In this document: positions 50,671-57,430 of the stretch, one piece after another
How positions within the stretch are numbered: the first letter of the stretch is position 1
Layout of the letters: each line of letters opens with the position of its first letter
Assembly: GCA_017455065.1 (NCBI GenBank)
Contig: JAFTBU010000024.1
Span: 1 to 57,430, forward strand
Direction of reading: 5' to 3'
Length of the DNA: 57,430 nucleotides
Origin: Bacteroidales bacterium
GTDB lineage: Bacteria > Bacteroidota > Bacteroidia > Bacteroidales > UBA932
The notes under the pieces: model-generated
Databases searched by the model: none
What the model was told of the DNA's origin: nothing
Seen by the model: only the letters and a program-made list of their open reading frames with translations
Program-made: the position numbers and the translations under genes

Positions 50671-52323
50671 ATGGAAGAAGCAAAGAAACTCAATTTCCTC
50701 GAAGAAATAATCGAAGAAGATCTCAGGACAGGCAAGGTGGACTCGGTCCTCACCCGTTTTCCTCCGGAGCCCAACGGATATCTGCATCTGGGCCATGCCA
50801 AGAGCCTCTGCATCAATTTCGGCCTCGCGGAAAAATACGGCGGCAAGACCAATCTCCGCTACGACGACACAAATCCCACCAAGGAGGACACCGAGTACGT
50901 GGACGCCATCAAGGAGGATATCACCTGGATGGGCTTCAAGTGGGACAAGGAACTCTATGCTTCCGACTATTTCGACCAGCTCTACGAGTGGGCCGAGCAG
51001 CTCATCGAGAGGGGACTGGCGTATGTGGACGACCAGACCCAGGAGCAGATTTCCGAAGGCCGCGGCACCGTGGAGACTCCAGGAAAGGAGAGCCCCTGGC
51101 GCAACCGCACCCCCGAGGAGAACCTCCGCCTCTTCCGCGAGATGCGCGACGGCAAGTACGCCGACGGCGAGAAGGTGCTCCGTGCCAAGATTGACATGGC
51201 GAGCAAGAACATGTTCTTCCGCGACCCCATCCTGTACCGCATCAAACATGCCCACCATCACCGCACCGGTGACAAGTGGTGCATCTATCCGATGTACGAT
51301 TTCACCCATGGCCAGTGCGACTCCATCGAGCATATCACCCATTCGATCTGCACCCTGGAATTCGACGTCCACAGGCCTCTGTACGACTGGTTCATCCAGA
51401 CCCTGGGCATCTATCCGAGCCATCAGTACGAGTTCGCCCGTCTGAATCTCACCTACACCCTCATGAGCAAGCGCAAGCTGCTCGAGCTCGTCCAGAAGGG
51501 CCTCGTGTCCGGCTGGGACGACCCGAGGATGCCGACCCTGTGCGGAGTGCGCCGCCGCGGCTACACGGCCAAGGCCCTGAAGCTCTTCTGCGAGAAGATA
51601 GGCGTCACCAAGCACGACCAGCTGATGGACATCCAGCTGCTCGAGTGGTGCGTGAGGCAGGACCTGAACGAGCGCTCCAACCGCTACATGGTGGTCCAGG
51701 ATCCCGTCAAGGTGACCCTCACCAACTGGCCCGAAGGGCAGGTGGAGTGGTTTGACTGCCCTCTGAATCCCGCCGAGCCAGAGGGAGCCACCAGAAAGGT
51801 GCCTTTCACCGGCGAGCTGTACATAGACCGCGCCGACTTCATGGAGGATGCACCCCACAAGTTCTTCAGGCTCAAGCCCGACGGAGAGGTGCGCCTGAAA
51901 TACACTTATATCATCAAGTGCAATGAGGTCATCAAGGACTCCGACGGCAAGGTGGTGGAGCTCAAGTGCAGCTACGACCCCGCCACGAAGCCCGGAGGAG
52001 GGGAGTGGCGCTCCGTCAAGGGTACCATCCACTGGGTGTCCACAGCCTACGCCAAGGAGCTCGAAATCCGCAACTACGACAAGCTCTTCACCCTGTCCGA
52101 CATGAGCCAGGTGCCCGAGGACAAGGACTACAAGGATTTCCTGAATCCGGATTCGCTCGTGGTGGTCAAAGGCTACGCCGAGCCCGCCCTGCTGGAGGAC
52201 AATTCCGGCATCGCCGTGCAGTTTGAGCGTACCGGCTACTACATAAAAGATAAAGACAGCACGGAAAACCATGCTGTCTTCAATAAGACCACTTCCCTGA
52301 AGGATTCCTACAGGCCCGAGTAG
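50671..52323 (+). CDS. glnS: Glutaminyl-tRNA synthetase
   Basis: This 550-residue class I synthetase has the HIGH-type motif PPEPNGYLHLGHAKS (about 30-44), DDTNPTKED, the MSKRKL version of KMSKS and a C-terminal anticodon-binding beta-barrel half. It charges tRNA-Gln. A terminator hairpin covers its stop codon. Confidence 0.97.
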   Translation: MEEAKKLNFLEEIIEEDLRTGKVDSVLTRFPPEPNGYLHLGHAKSLCINFGLAEKYGGKTNLRYDDTNPTKEDTEYVDAIKEDITWMGFKWDKELYASDYFDQLYEWAEQLIERGLAYVDDQTQEQISEGRGTVETPGKESPWRNRTPEENLRLFREMRDGKYADGEKVLRAKIDMASKNMFFRDPILYRIKHAHHHRTGDKWCIYPMYDFTHGQCDSIEHITHSICTLEFDVHRPLYDWFIQTLGIYPSHQYEFARLNLTYTLMSKRKLLELVQKGLVSGWDDPRMPTLCGVRRRGYTAKALKLFCEKIGVTKHDQLMDIQLLEWCVRQDLNERSNRYMVVQDPVKVTLTNWPEGQVEWFDCPLNPAEPEGATRKVPFTGELYIDRADFMEDAPHKFFRLKPDGEVRLKYTYIIKCNEVIKDSDGKVVELKCSYDPATKPGGGEWRSVKGTIHWVSTAYAKELEIRNYDKLFTLSDMSQVPEDKDYKDFLNPDSLVVVKGYAEPALLEDNSGIAVQFERTGYYIKDKDSTENHAVFNKTTSLKDSYRPE

Positions 52324-52341
52324 AGGGCCTGAGGGTTTCTT
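52311..52341 (+). terminator. Intrinsic terminator overlapping the glnS stop codon
   Basis: CAGGCCC (52311-52317) and GGGCCTG (52325-52331) form a 7-bp stem around a loop that contains the TAG stop, followed by GGGTTTCTTT. Confidence 0.65.
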
Positions 52342-53313
52342 TCAGATGGAAAGGACGTAGAGATCGTTTATGAGCTCTTTGTCGATGGGTTTGTCGAGTT
52401 TGGCGGCCCTGGCGATAGGCACATAGACGATCTGGTCGTTTTTGATACCCACCATGACATTTCTCTGACCCTCCTTGAGGGCGTTGATGGATGCGACTCC
52501 CAGGCGGCTCGCCAGGATACGGTCGTAGGCGCTGGGCTTGCCTCCGCGCTGCAGATAACCGAGTATGGAGACCCTCACGCCGAATTCGGGATACTCAGTG
52601 CGCACGCGCTCGGCATAATGCATGGCGCCGCCGTCCTTTTCGGAGACGATCACGATGCTGCTGTTCTTGCTCTTGCGTATGCCCCGGCCGATGAAGGTGG
52701 CGAGCTGGTCGATGTCGGTCTTGTCCTCGGGGATTATGGCCGCCTCGGCTCCGGCGGCGATGGCGCTGTTCTGCGCCAGGAAACCGGCGTCGCGTCCCAT
52801 CACTTCCACGAAGAAGATACGGTCGTGGGAGGTGGCGGTGTCGCGGATTTTGTCCACGCATTCCACGATGGTGTTGAGTGCGGTGTCGTAGCCTATGGTG
52901 CTGTCGGTGCCGTACAAGTCATTGTCAATGGTGCCGGGGATGCCGATGACGGTGACGTCCTGCTCCCTGGCGAGGGCTTCGGCGCCGGAGAGGGAACCGT
53001 TGCCACCGATCACCACGAGGGCGTCGATATTGAATTTCCGGAGGTTTTCGGCAGCTTTCGCACGGCCTTCCTCGGAACGGAATTCCTCGCTGCGGGCGGT
53101 CTTGAGTATGGTGCCGCCCCTCTGGATGATGTTGCTCACGTCTTCAGTGTTGAGCTCTTTGATATCCCCGCTGATGAGTCCTTCCCAGCCGCGGTAGATG
53201 CCGAATACTTTCCACTGTTCGTAGATGGCGGCGCGGGTGACCGCCCTCACACATGCGTTCATGCCGGGGGCATCGCCTCCCGAAGTCATGATTCCAATAG
53301 TCTTGATCCTCAT
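52342..53313 (-). CDS. pfkA: ATP-dependent 6-phosphofructokinase
   Basis: This 323-residue enzyme has [16 protein letters not shown] (ATP loop), [29 protein letters not shown] and [11 protein letters not shown], the sugar-phosphate site. The GGNGS in place of the usual GGDGS may be a group variant. It commits fructose-6-P to glycolysis. A near -7 box (TAACTTTA, minus, 53336-53343) precedes it. Confidence 0.96.
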   Translation of the reverse strand: MRIKTIGIMTSGGDAPGMNACVRAVTRAAIYEQWKVFGIYRGWEGLISGDIKELNTEDVSNIIQRGGTILKTARSEEFRSEEGRAKAAENLRKFNIDALVVIGGNGSLSGAEALAREQDVTVIGIPGTIDNDLYGTDSTIGYDTALNTIVECVDKIRDTATSHDRIFFVEVMGRDAGFLAQNSAIAAGAEAAIIPEDKTDIDQLATFIGRGIRKSKNSSIVIVSEKDGGAMHYAERVRTEYPEFGVRVSILGYLQRGGKPSAYDRILASRLGVASINALKEGQRNVMVGIKNDQIVYVPIARAAKLDKPIDKELINDLYVLSI

Positions 53314-53357
53314 TTGTGTGTAATAGATAGGTGCGTAAAGTTATTAATTTTTTTTCT

Positions 53358-53365
53358 TATCTTTG
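53358..53365 (+). promoter_or_regulatory. -7 box of the TonB-plug lipoprotein gene
   Basis: TATCTTTG matches the consensus and lies 18 bases before the start at 53384. It also rules out an in-frame TTG start at 53363, which lies inside the box. Confidence 0.6.
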
Positions 53366-53383
53366 AAAAAATATCATCAAGTC

Positions 53384-53842
53384 ATGAAACGTCTCGTATT
53401 ATTTTCGGCTATCGCCCTGCTGATGTGCTCCTGCGGCAGTTCACACTACATATCGTCAAATGCAAATGACGAGCAGAACTTCGGCTACGGCAAGGAAAAG
53501 CGTGCCAATTCCGTCTACAACATCCCCAAGGTGGAGACTAATGAGAGCGACATCGCTTCCTATCCTACCATCGGTGCTTACCTCAGGGGCCGCGTGGCCG
53601 GAGTGGATGTGTCCGGCAGCGATGACAATCCCACCATCCGCATCAGGGGAGAGCGTTCCCTCATCGGCAGCAACGATCCCCTCATCTTCGTGGACGGAGT
53701 GGAGGTGCGCGACCTCAGCAGCGTCTCCACGCAGGATGTCATTTCCATCGATGTCCTGAAGGACAGCGCCACCTCGCTCTACGGTGCCAGAGGTGCCGAC
53801 GGCGTCATTCTCATAACCACCCGCAGGGCCAAAGCACAGTAG
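53384..53842 (+). CDS. Stand-alone TonB plug-domain lipoprotein
   Basis: This 152-residue protein has a lipobox (LLMCSC). It consists of a TonB plug domain: RGRVAGVDVSGSDDNPTIRI, then RGERSL, PLIFVDGVEV and LKDSATSLYGARGADGVILI. There is no barrel and no SusD partner. It may dock to a barrel made elsewhere, or have another role at the outer membrane. The GH28 gene starts 4 bases after its stop and is likely co-transcribed. Confidence 0.85.
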   Translation: MKRLVLFSAIALLMCSCGSSHYISSNANDEQNFGYGKEKRANSVYNIPKVETNESDIASYPTIGAYLRGRVAGVDVSGSDDNPTIRIRGERSLIGSNDPLIFVDGVEVRDLSSVSTQDVISIDVLKDSATSLYGARGADGVILITTRRAKAQ

Positions 53843-53846
53843 CGGC

Positions 53847-55289
53847 ATGAAAAAGATAATAGCATCATTGGCAATATTGACGGCGGGAGCCCTTTTCTGC
53901 CAGAGGGCCAGCGCGCAGGAAGAGTGGACGGCACGAGGCATAGGCGCCGCTGCCTGCCCCGCTGAGATAGCTGCGATAGAGGCTCCCTTCGAGATGCCCG
54001 CGCTGCAGCGTCCGGTCTTCGCCGACCGCAGCCTTGACATCAAGGCCCGCGGCGCCCGGCAGGGCCGCAAATGCACCGCAGTCATCCAGAAGTGCATCGA
54101 CCAGCTTTCCGCCAAGGGCGGCGGCAAGGTCATCATCCCCGCCGGCGACTGGCTCACCGGCCGCCTCATCCTGAAGTCCGGCGTCTGTCTCCATCTGGAA
54201 GAAGGTGCCGTGCTGCGCTTCACCGGTGAGGTCGAGGACTACCTGCCCGCAGTGTTCACCAGGAGCGAGGGCATTGAGATCTATTCCACCGGAGCCTGCA
54301 TCTACGCCCGCGACGCCGAGAATATCGGCATCACCGGCAAGGGCACCCTCGTGGGACCTCCCCAGGGCTCTCCCGTGCAGACTCTCAACATGTCCGGCGT
54401 GGTGGTGGAGAAATTCGTGGATTACAACAGCCCCGTCGAGAGCCGCGTCTATGACACCATCCACAACACCGACGGACTGGAGCACGGCGCACGCACTCCC
54501 AACCCTCTGTTCTCGCCGCTGTTCTTCTCTCCCGTCGATTGCAAGAATGTCCTCGTGGAAGGCGTCAGGTTCCAGGATTCCATTTTCTGGAACATCGTGC
54601 CCATCTACTGCGACGGAGTGATCATCCGCGGAGTCACCGTGGACAGCCGCGGCGGCAGGACCGACGGAATCGACATCGACTCTTCGCAGAACGTGCTCAT
54701 AGAGTATGTGACCCTGGGCTGCGGTGACGACTGCTTCACCATCAAGGCAGGCCGCTGCGAGGACGGTATCCGTGTCAACAGGCCCACAGCCAACGTGGTG
54801 ATACGCCATTGCCTCGCCCTCAGGGGCCCCGGCGGCCTCACCTGCGGATCCGAGACTGCAGGCTGGATACGCAATGTCTATTGCTACGACTGCGCCTTCC
54901 TCAATGTCTCCAACGGCTTCTATTTCAAGACCCGTCGCACCCGCGGCGGCGGTGTGGAGAATGTCTGGGTGGACGGCATAGTCATGCAGGGCGTGAAGAA
55001 CGCCTTCGGATGGGATATGCTTGGCTCCAGGACCTATGTGGGCGAGCTTGCCGACCGTTTCCCCGTGCGTGAGATCGGTCCTCTCACCCCCGCGTTCCGC
55101 CAGATCCACATCTCCAACGTGGACATCGAGTCCTGCAGGACCCTGTTCAGCATCAAGGCCATCCCCGAGATACCTCTCGAGGGCCTGTACATCAAGAACA
55201 TGAACGCGACCTGCTCACAGATGGGTTCGATGCAGGATGTCGGACTCATCACATTCGACAATTGCAATATCAGGACTGTACAGCAGTAG
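53847..55289 (+). CDS. GH28-family polygalacturonase-like enzyme
   Basis: This 480-residue protein has a signal peptide ending QRASAQ. Its right-handed beta-helix carries the catalytic patterns NTDG-like GRTDGIDIDSSQNV, GCGDDCFTIKAG and the RHCLALRGPGGLTCGSE stretch, consistent with GH28. Some GH28 proteins act on rhamnogalacturonan or other pectic parts, so the linkage is open. Its stop abuts the priA-like stop. Confidence 0.85.
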   Translation: MKKIIASLAILTAGALFCQRASAQEEWTARGIGAAACPAEIAAIEAPFEMPALQRPVFADRSLDIKARGARQGRKCTAVIQKCIDQLSAKGGGKVIIPAGDWLTGRLILKSGVCLHLEEGAVLRFTGEVEDYLPAVFTRSEGIEIYSTGACIYARDAENIGITGKGTLVGPPQGSPVQTLNMSGVVVEKFVDYNSPVESRVYDTIHNTDGLEHGARTPNPLFSPLFFSPVDCKNVLVEGVRFQDSIFWNIVPIYCDGVIIRGVTVDSRGGRTDGIDIDSSQNVLIEYVTLGCGDDCFTIKAGRCEDGIRVNRPTANVVIRHCLALRGPGGLTCGSETAGWIRNVYCYDCAFLNVSNGFYFKTRRTRGGGVENVWVDGIVMQGVKNAFGWDMLGSRTYVGELADRFPVREIGPLTPAFRQIHISNVDIESCRTLFSIKAIPEIPLEGLYIKNMNATCSQMGSMQDVGLITFDNCNIRTVQQ

Positions 55290-57062
55290 CTAGACGGGAT
55301 CGACGTCGATCTTGATGTGCGAATAGTACTTTCCGGCACTTTCGAAATCCTCCACGATACGGAGGATTTCTTTTTTTCGCTCCGCGAGGCTGCGGTCGCG
55401 CTTGAGGATGATGCGTATGCGTCCGCCCAGGACCGGGGTGCCGAGTTTGCGGGAAAGTTCGCCTGAGAGTTTGGCGAGGCGGGCTTCGTTGGAATCGCTG
55501 AAAGTTATGTCCACGATGCGGGTGAACGGGGGATAGCCGAACTGGCGCCGCTCCGCGAGTATTTCATCCATTCCGGGGGCTGAGAGTACTTTGTATCCTG
55601 CGTCGGAGGCCTGGACGATGAGGCGGGGGAATGCCTCTTCGAGTTCGTGTATGGCCCTCAGGGCTTTCTCGTCGCAGCGGAAGTCTGGCTTGTCCAGAAG
55701 GTATTCGGCCCTCATCAGGGCCGCAAGGGCGTATTTTTCGGGCTTTTTGATGTCGTGCAGGGGCATCACGGCAAGCAGGGTCCTGGCGGCGGGGAAATGC
55801 TCCCGCGCCTCGATTTCGATGTCATCGCCGTTCTTCCACGGGACAATCAGGGCGACGTGTTCCTTCCTGCTGAAGGCATCTGCCATGGCGGCGAGGAGTT
55901 TGCGGGAGAAACTGCCGCTCATGCCGTTTTTGCGGAACTCAGCCGAGGTGTCGATCAGCTCCGTGGCAGCGGGTGCTGAAGTCGCTGCGGGGCGGTTTTG
56001 GCCGGCGGGGGAAGATGGCGCTGAGCTGGCTGTGGTGGCGGGTGCTGAAGTCGCTGCGAGGCGGTTTTGGCCGGCGGGGGAAGATGGCGCTGAGCTGGCT
56101 GTGGCGGCGGGTGCTGATGGTGCCGGGTAGCGCTGCAGGGCAGGGAGATCCACCAAGCTGAACTTTCCGCTCTTGCAGTTCCAGATACTTTCCAGCGAAG
56201 GGAAGCGGCTGGTGAGAAGGACGTCCGCGCCCCGCTGGCGGGCCAGCATCAAGGCGGCGTCACGGGCGTTGAAGCGGGGCGCGAGGGCAGTCTGCTTGTG
56301 CTTTTCGCTCTGCTCCTCCCTTATTATGATAAGGCCGAGGCGGGTGAAGGGCAGGAAGAGCAGGGCCTTGCTGCCTTCGTACACTTCCGCCGGGGAAGAT
56401 TGGCTCCGGGCCCTCGCCGCAGCATTTCTCATTGTCACATAAGACTCCCGCGGCGCGGCAGGATCGATGATCAGCACGTCGCGGTCCTGTGCGAGGCTGC
56501 GCAGCACCAGCTCCGCTTCGATGGCGGCACTCCGCGCCTGCCCCTTGCCCTCAGGCTCCGGGGAACTGCCGGCGGATCGGGCACTCCCGGCTCCAAGAGA
56601 GGTGGCGCCGCTGACTAGCAGGGCGGGTTTGGCCTCGTCGAAGGAGGCGAGGATGGCAGTGACAGCCTTCTTGGCGGTGGCATCCAGGCGGGGCTGCTGT
56701 ATCAGGTTGGTCGCTGCGGGACCTTTCGGGGAACGCGCCTTTTTCTCCTCCGTCTTCGTGCGCGACACCGGGTACACATATTTATAGACTTCGCCCGGCG
56801 TACACATATAGTACGAAGCGATGAAATCCCAGAACTCCAGTTCGGAGGGGAGGATGGCTTCGAGAGCGCTTTCTTTGGAAATGACGGGCAGGATACGGCG
56901 GGGATCGATGTCTGGTTTTACATCGGTGGCGGCCACCACGCCCACATATTCCCGACCGGCCAGTTTTACCCGTACGCGCTCACCTGCAGTGAGTTGCAAG
57001 TCCCCGGCGTCATATGTCGGAGACCAGCCGAGCCGGAGGGGTAAAATGACCTGGACGTACAT
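55290..57062 (-). CDS. priA: PriA-family protein without helicase motifs
   Basis: The 590-residue product keeps the PriA start (YVQVILPLRLGWSPTYDA), the loop at about 79-100, the PSLESIWN segment (288-295), LLDKPDFR (455-462) and the C-terminal YPPFTRIVDI (510-519) plus RIRIILKRDRS. The helicase core is degenerate. The P-loop is SGATSLGAGS (151-160), not GVTGSGKTE. The DEEH box is REEQ (248-251). Only three cysteines remain (87, 296, 463), so the zinc sites are gone. A low-complexity Ala/Pro/Ser insert lies at about 312-367. It probably binds forked DNA or primosome proteins without unwinding. The start at 57062 is just after a -7 box (57068-57075). Confidence 0.8.
   Translation of the reverse strand: MYVQVILPLRLGWSPTYDAGDLQLTAGERVRVKLAGREYVGVVAATDVKPDIDPRRILPVISKESALEAILPSELEFWDFIASYYMCTPGEVYKYVYPVSRTKTEEKKARSPKGPAATNLIQQPRLDATAKKAVTAILASFDEAKPALLVSGATSLGAGSARSAGSSPEPEGKGQARSAAIEAELVLRSLAQDRDVLIIDPAAPRESYVTMRNAAARARSQSSPAEVYEGSKALLFLPFTRLGLIIIREEQSEKHKQTALAPRFNARDAALMLARQRGADVLLTSRFPSLESIWNCKSGKFSLVDLPALQRYPAPSAPAATASSAPSSPAGQNRLAATSAPATTASSAPSSPAGQNRPAATSAPAATELIDTSAEFRKNGMSGSFSRKLLAAMADAFSRKEHVALIVPWKNGDDIEIEAREHFPAARTLLAVMPLHDIKKPEKYALAALMRAEYLLDKPDFRCDEKALRAIHELEEAFPRLIVQASDAGYKVLSAPGMDEILAERRQFGYPPFTRIVDITFSDSNEARLAKLSGELSRKLGTPVLGGRIRIILKRDRSLAERKKEILRIVEDFESAGKYYSHIKIDVDPV
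55972..56127. repeat. Two tandem 69-bp repeats within the priA-like gene
   Basis: Copies at 55972-56040 and 56041-56109 are nearly identical, and a partial third follows at 56110. The period is 23 codons, so copy-number change keeps the frame. The product is an Ala/Ser/Pro-rich linker including SSPAGQNR twice. Confidence 0.85.
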
Positions 57063-57084
57063 AGATACAAAGATATCAAAAAGT

Positions 57085-57115
57085 TTTGGAGGTTTACGAT
57101 TTTTGCGTATCTTTG
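57085..57115 (+). promoter_or_regulatory. Promoter of tRNA-Phe
   Basis: TTTG at 57085-57088, a 19-base spacer and TATCTTTG at 57108-57115 form a complete Bacteroidetes promoter, 19 bases before the tRNA. A minus-strand TATCTTTG (57068-57075) serves the divergent priA-like gene. Confidence 0.7.
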
Positions 57116-57134
57116 CAATCCCAAAACGGGAAAT

Positions 57135-57207
57135 GGTGCTGTAGCTCAGGTGGTAGAGCAATGGACTGAAAATCCATGTGTCGCCGGTTCAACTCCTGCC
57201 AGCACCA
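57135..57207 (+). tRNA. tRNA-Phe (anticodon GAA)
   Basis: The 73-base cloverleaf has acceptor pairs GGTGCTG/CAGCACC, anticodon stem ATGGA/TCCAT with loop CTGAAAA, and T-loop GGTTCAACTCC. CCA is not encoded as part of the gene. Confidence 0.96.
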
Positions 57208-57209
57208 CA

Positions 57210-57238
57210 AGAGGCTGACCTTACGGTCGGCCTCTTTT
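57210..57238 (+). terminator. Intrinsic terminator after tRNA-Phe
   Basis: AGAGGCTGACC and GGTCGGCCTCT pair over 11 positions with one G-T, around TTAC, followed by TTTT. Confidence 0.9.
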
Positions 57239-57240
57239 CT

Positions 57241-57430
57241 TTTTCCCCGCGGGGGCGTGGCTCGCTTCCTCGCCTGTGCCAGGGAAGCTCGGGGCCATTC
57301 TTTGCGGGTGCCGGGGCAGTCGGGGACGGGGACCGTCTCGCTCCGCTCGACCCCACCGTTCGCTCCGCTCACGGTCCCCCCTCTTACGTTGCCGAGGGTG
57401 GCACGGGTCCCGGCCCCGCCTGCCCTGGCA
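57241..57430. other. GC-rich end of the window with short repeats, no gene seen
   Basis: The last 190 bases contain no convincing ORF. They hold a direct repeat CGCTCCGCTC (57339-57348 and 57361-57370), framed by an inverted repeat GGGGACCGT (57328-57336) and ACGGTCCCC (57371-57379). This could be a repetitive intergenic element; the window ends before it can be judged. Confidence 0.4.

Noticed and set aside
50611-52272. 553-codon minus-strand ORF opposite glnS
   Set aside because: glnS on the plus strand has complete synthetase motifs; the antisense frame has no recognisable domain.
55972-56127. CRISPR-like array
   Set aside because: The 69-bp copies are contiguous coding repeats with no spacers; the 14-bp repeats at 14461-14502 also lack spacers.

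Overview
The window is about 57 kb of a gut-type Bacteroidales chromosome that is GC-rich for that order. Three things support this. Many genes have the Bacteroidetes -7 promoter box TAnnTTTG, sometimes with a TTTG about 19 bases upstream. Several families typical of the phylum are present: a DUF3276 PUR-alpha-like protein, DUF5606, GSCFA, FISUMP-type lipoproteins, a lone TonB plug lipoprotein and an SSS sugar transporter in an ara operon. The gene order nusB-yajC-ybbR-coaE also fits. I cannot name the genus from this sequence.

Layout. 1-1600 is the only clearly mobile or decaying stretch: the end of an IS30 transposase, a scrap of a nucleotidyltransferase gene, a RelB-like antitoxin, and a winged-helix/MNT nucleotidyltransferase fusion with a long inverted-repeat operator. 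1.6-8.3 kb holds cell-envelope genes: YccF, a VanX-like dipeptidase, a LolA-like protein, a FISUMP lipoprotein, an Fe-S aldo-keto reductase, an outer-membrane protein and a GH43-like lipoprotein. 8.2-10.7 kb is a lipid-enzyme operon under a TetR regulator with a perfect palindrome. 10.8-13.6 kb is a YtrA-type GntR/ABC operon with its own operator. 13.5-22.6 kb carries GSCFA, an outer-membrane protein, a 5'-nucleotidase, ffh, a nucleotidyltransferase, a zapB-like gene with zapA, a structured RNA, rny and a purine phosphorylase. 22.6-28.8 kb has an adenosine-type deaminase, the PUR-alpha-like gene, and nusB-yajC-ybbR-coaE-DUF5606-rimO.

29.9-30.5 kb holds tRNA-Val and the tmRNA gene. Immediately after it, 30.5-39.4 kb is an L-arabinose unit: a GH127 beta-L-arabinofuranosidase releases the sugar, a mutarotase and SSS symporter supply it, and AraA, an AraB-type kinase and AraD carry it to xylulose-5-phosphate. 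39.4-50.6 kb has cca, holA, the xerC-hpf-kefB operon, a NatAB-like ABC pair, a two-gene split 5'-nucleotidase and yicC. 50.6-57.4 kb has glnS, pfkA, a TonB plug lipoprotein, a GH28 pectinase, a PriA homologue that has lost its helicase motifs, and tRNA-Phe.

The window is mostly ordinary core chromosome, and no large new defence or biosynthetic system is visible. The points most worth following are the helicase-dead PriA, the tmRNA whose tag ends in Tyr-Ala-Cys, the structured RNA between zapA and rny, the wHTH-nucleotidyltransferase fusion with its operator, and the two well-defined regulator/operator pairs. Where a start other than the longest was chosen, the signal peptide, family N-terminus or promoter position decided it.
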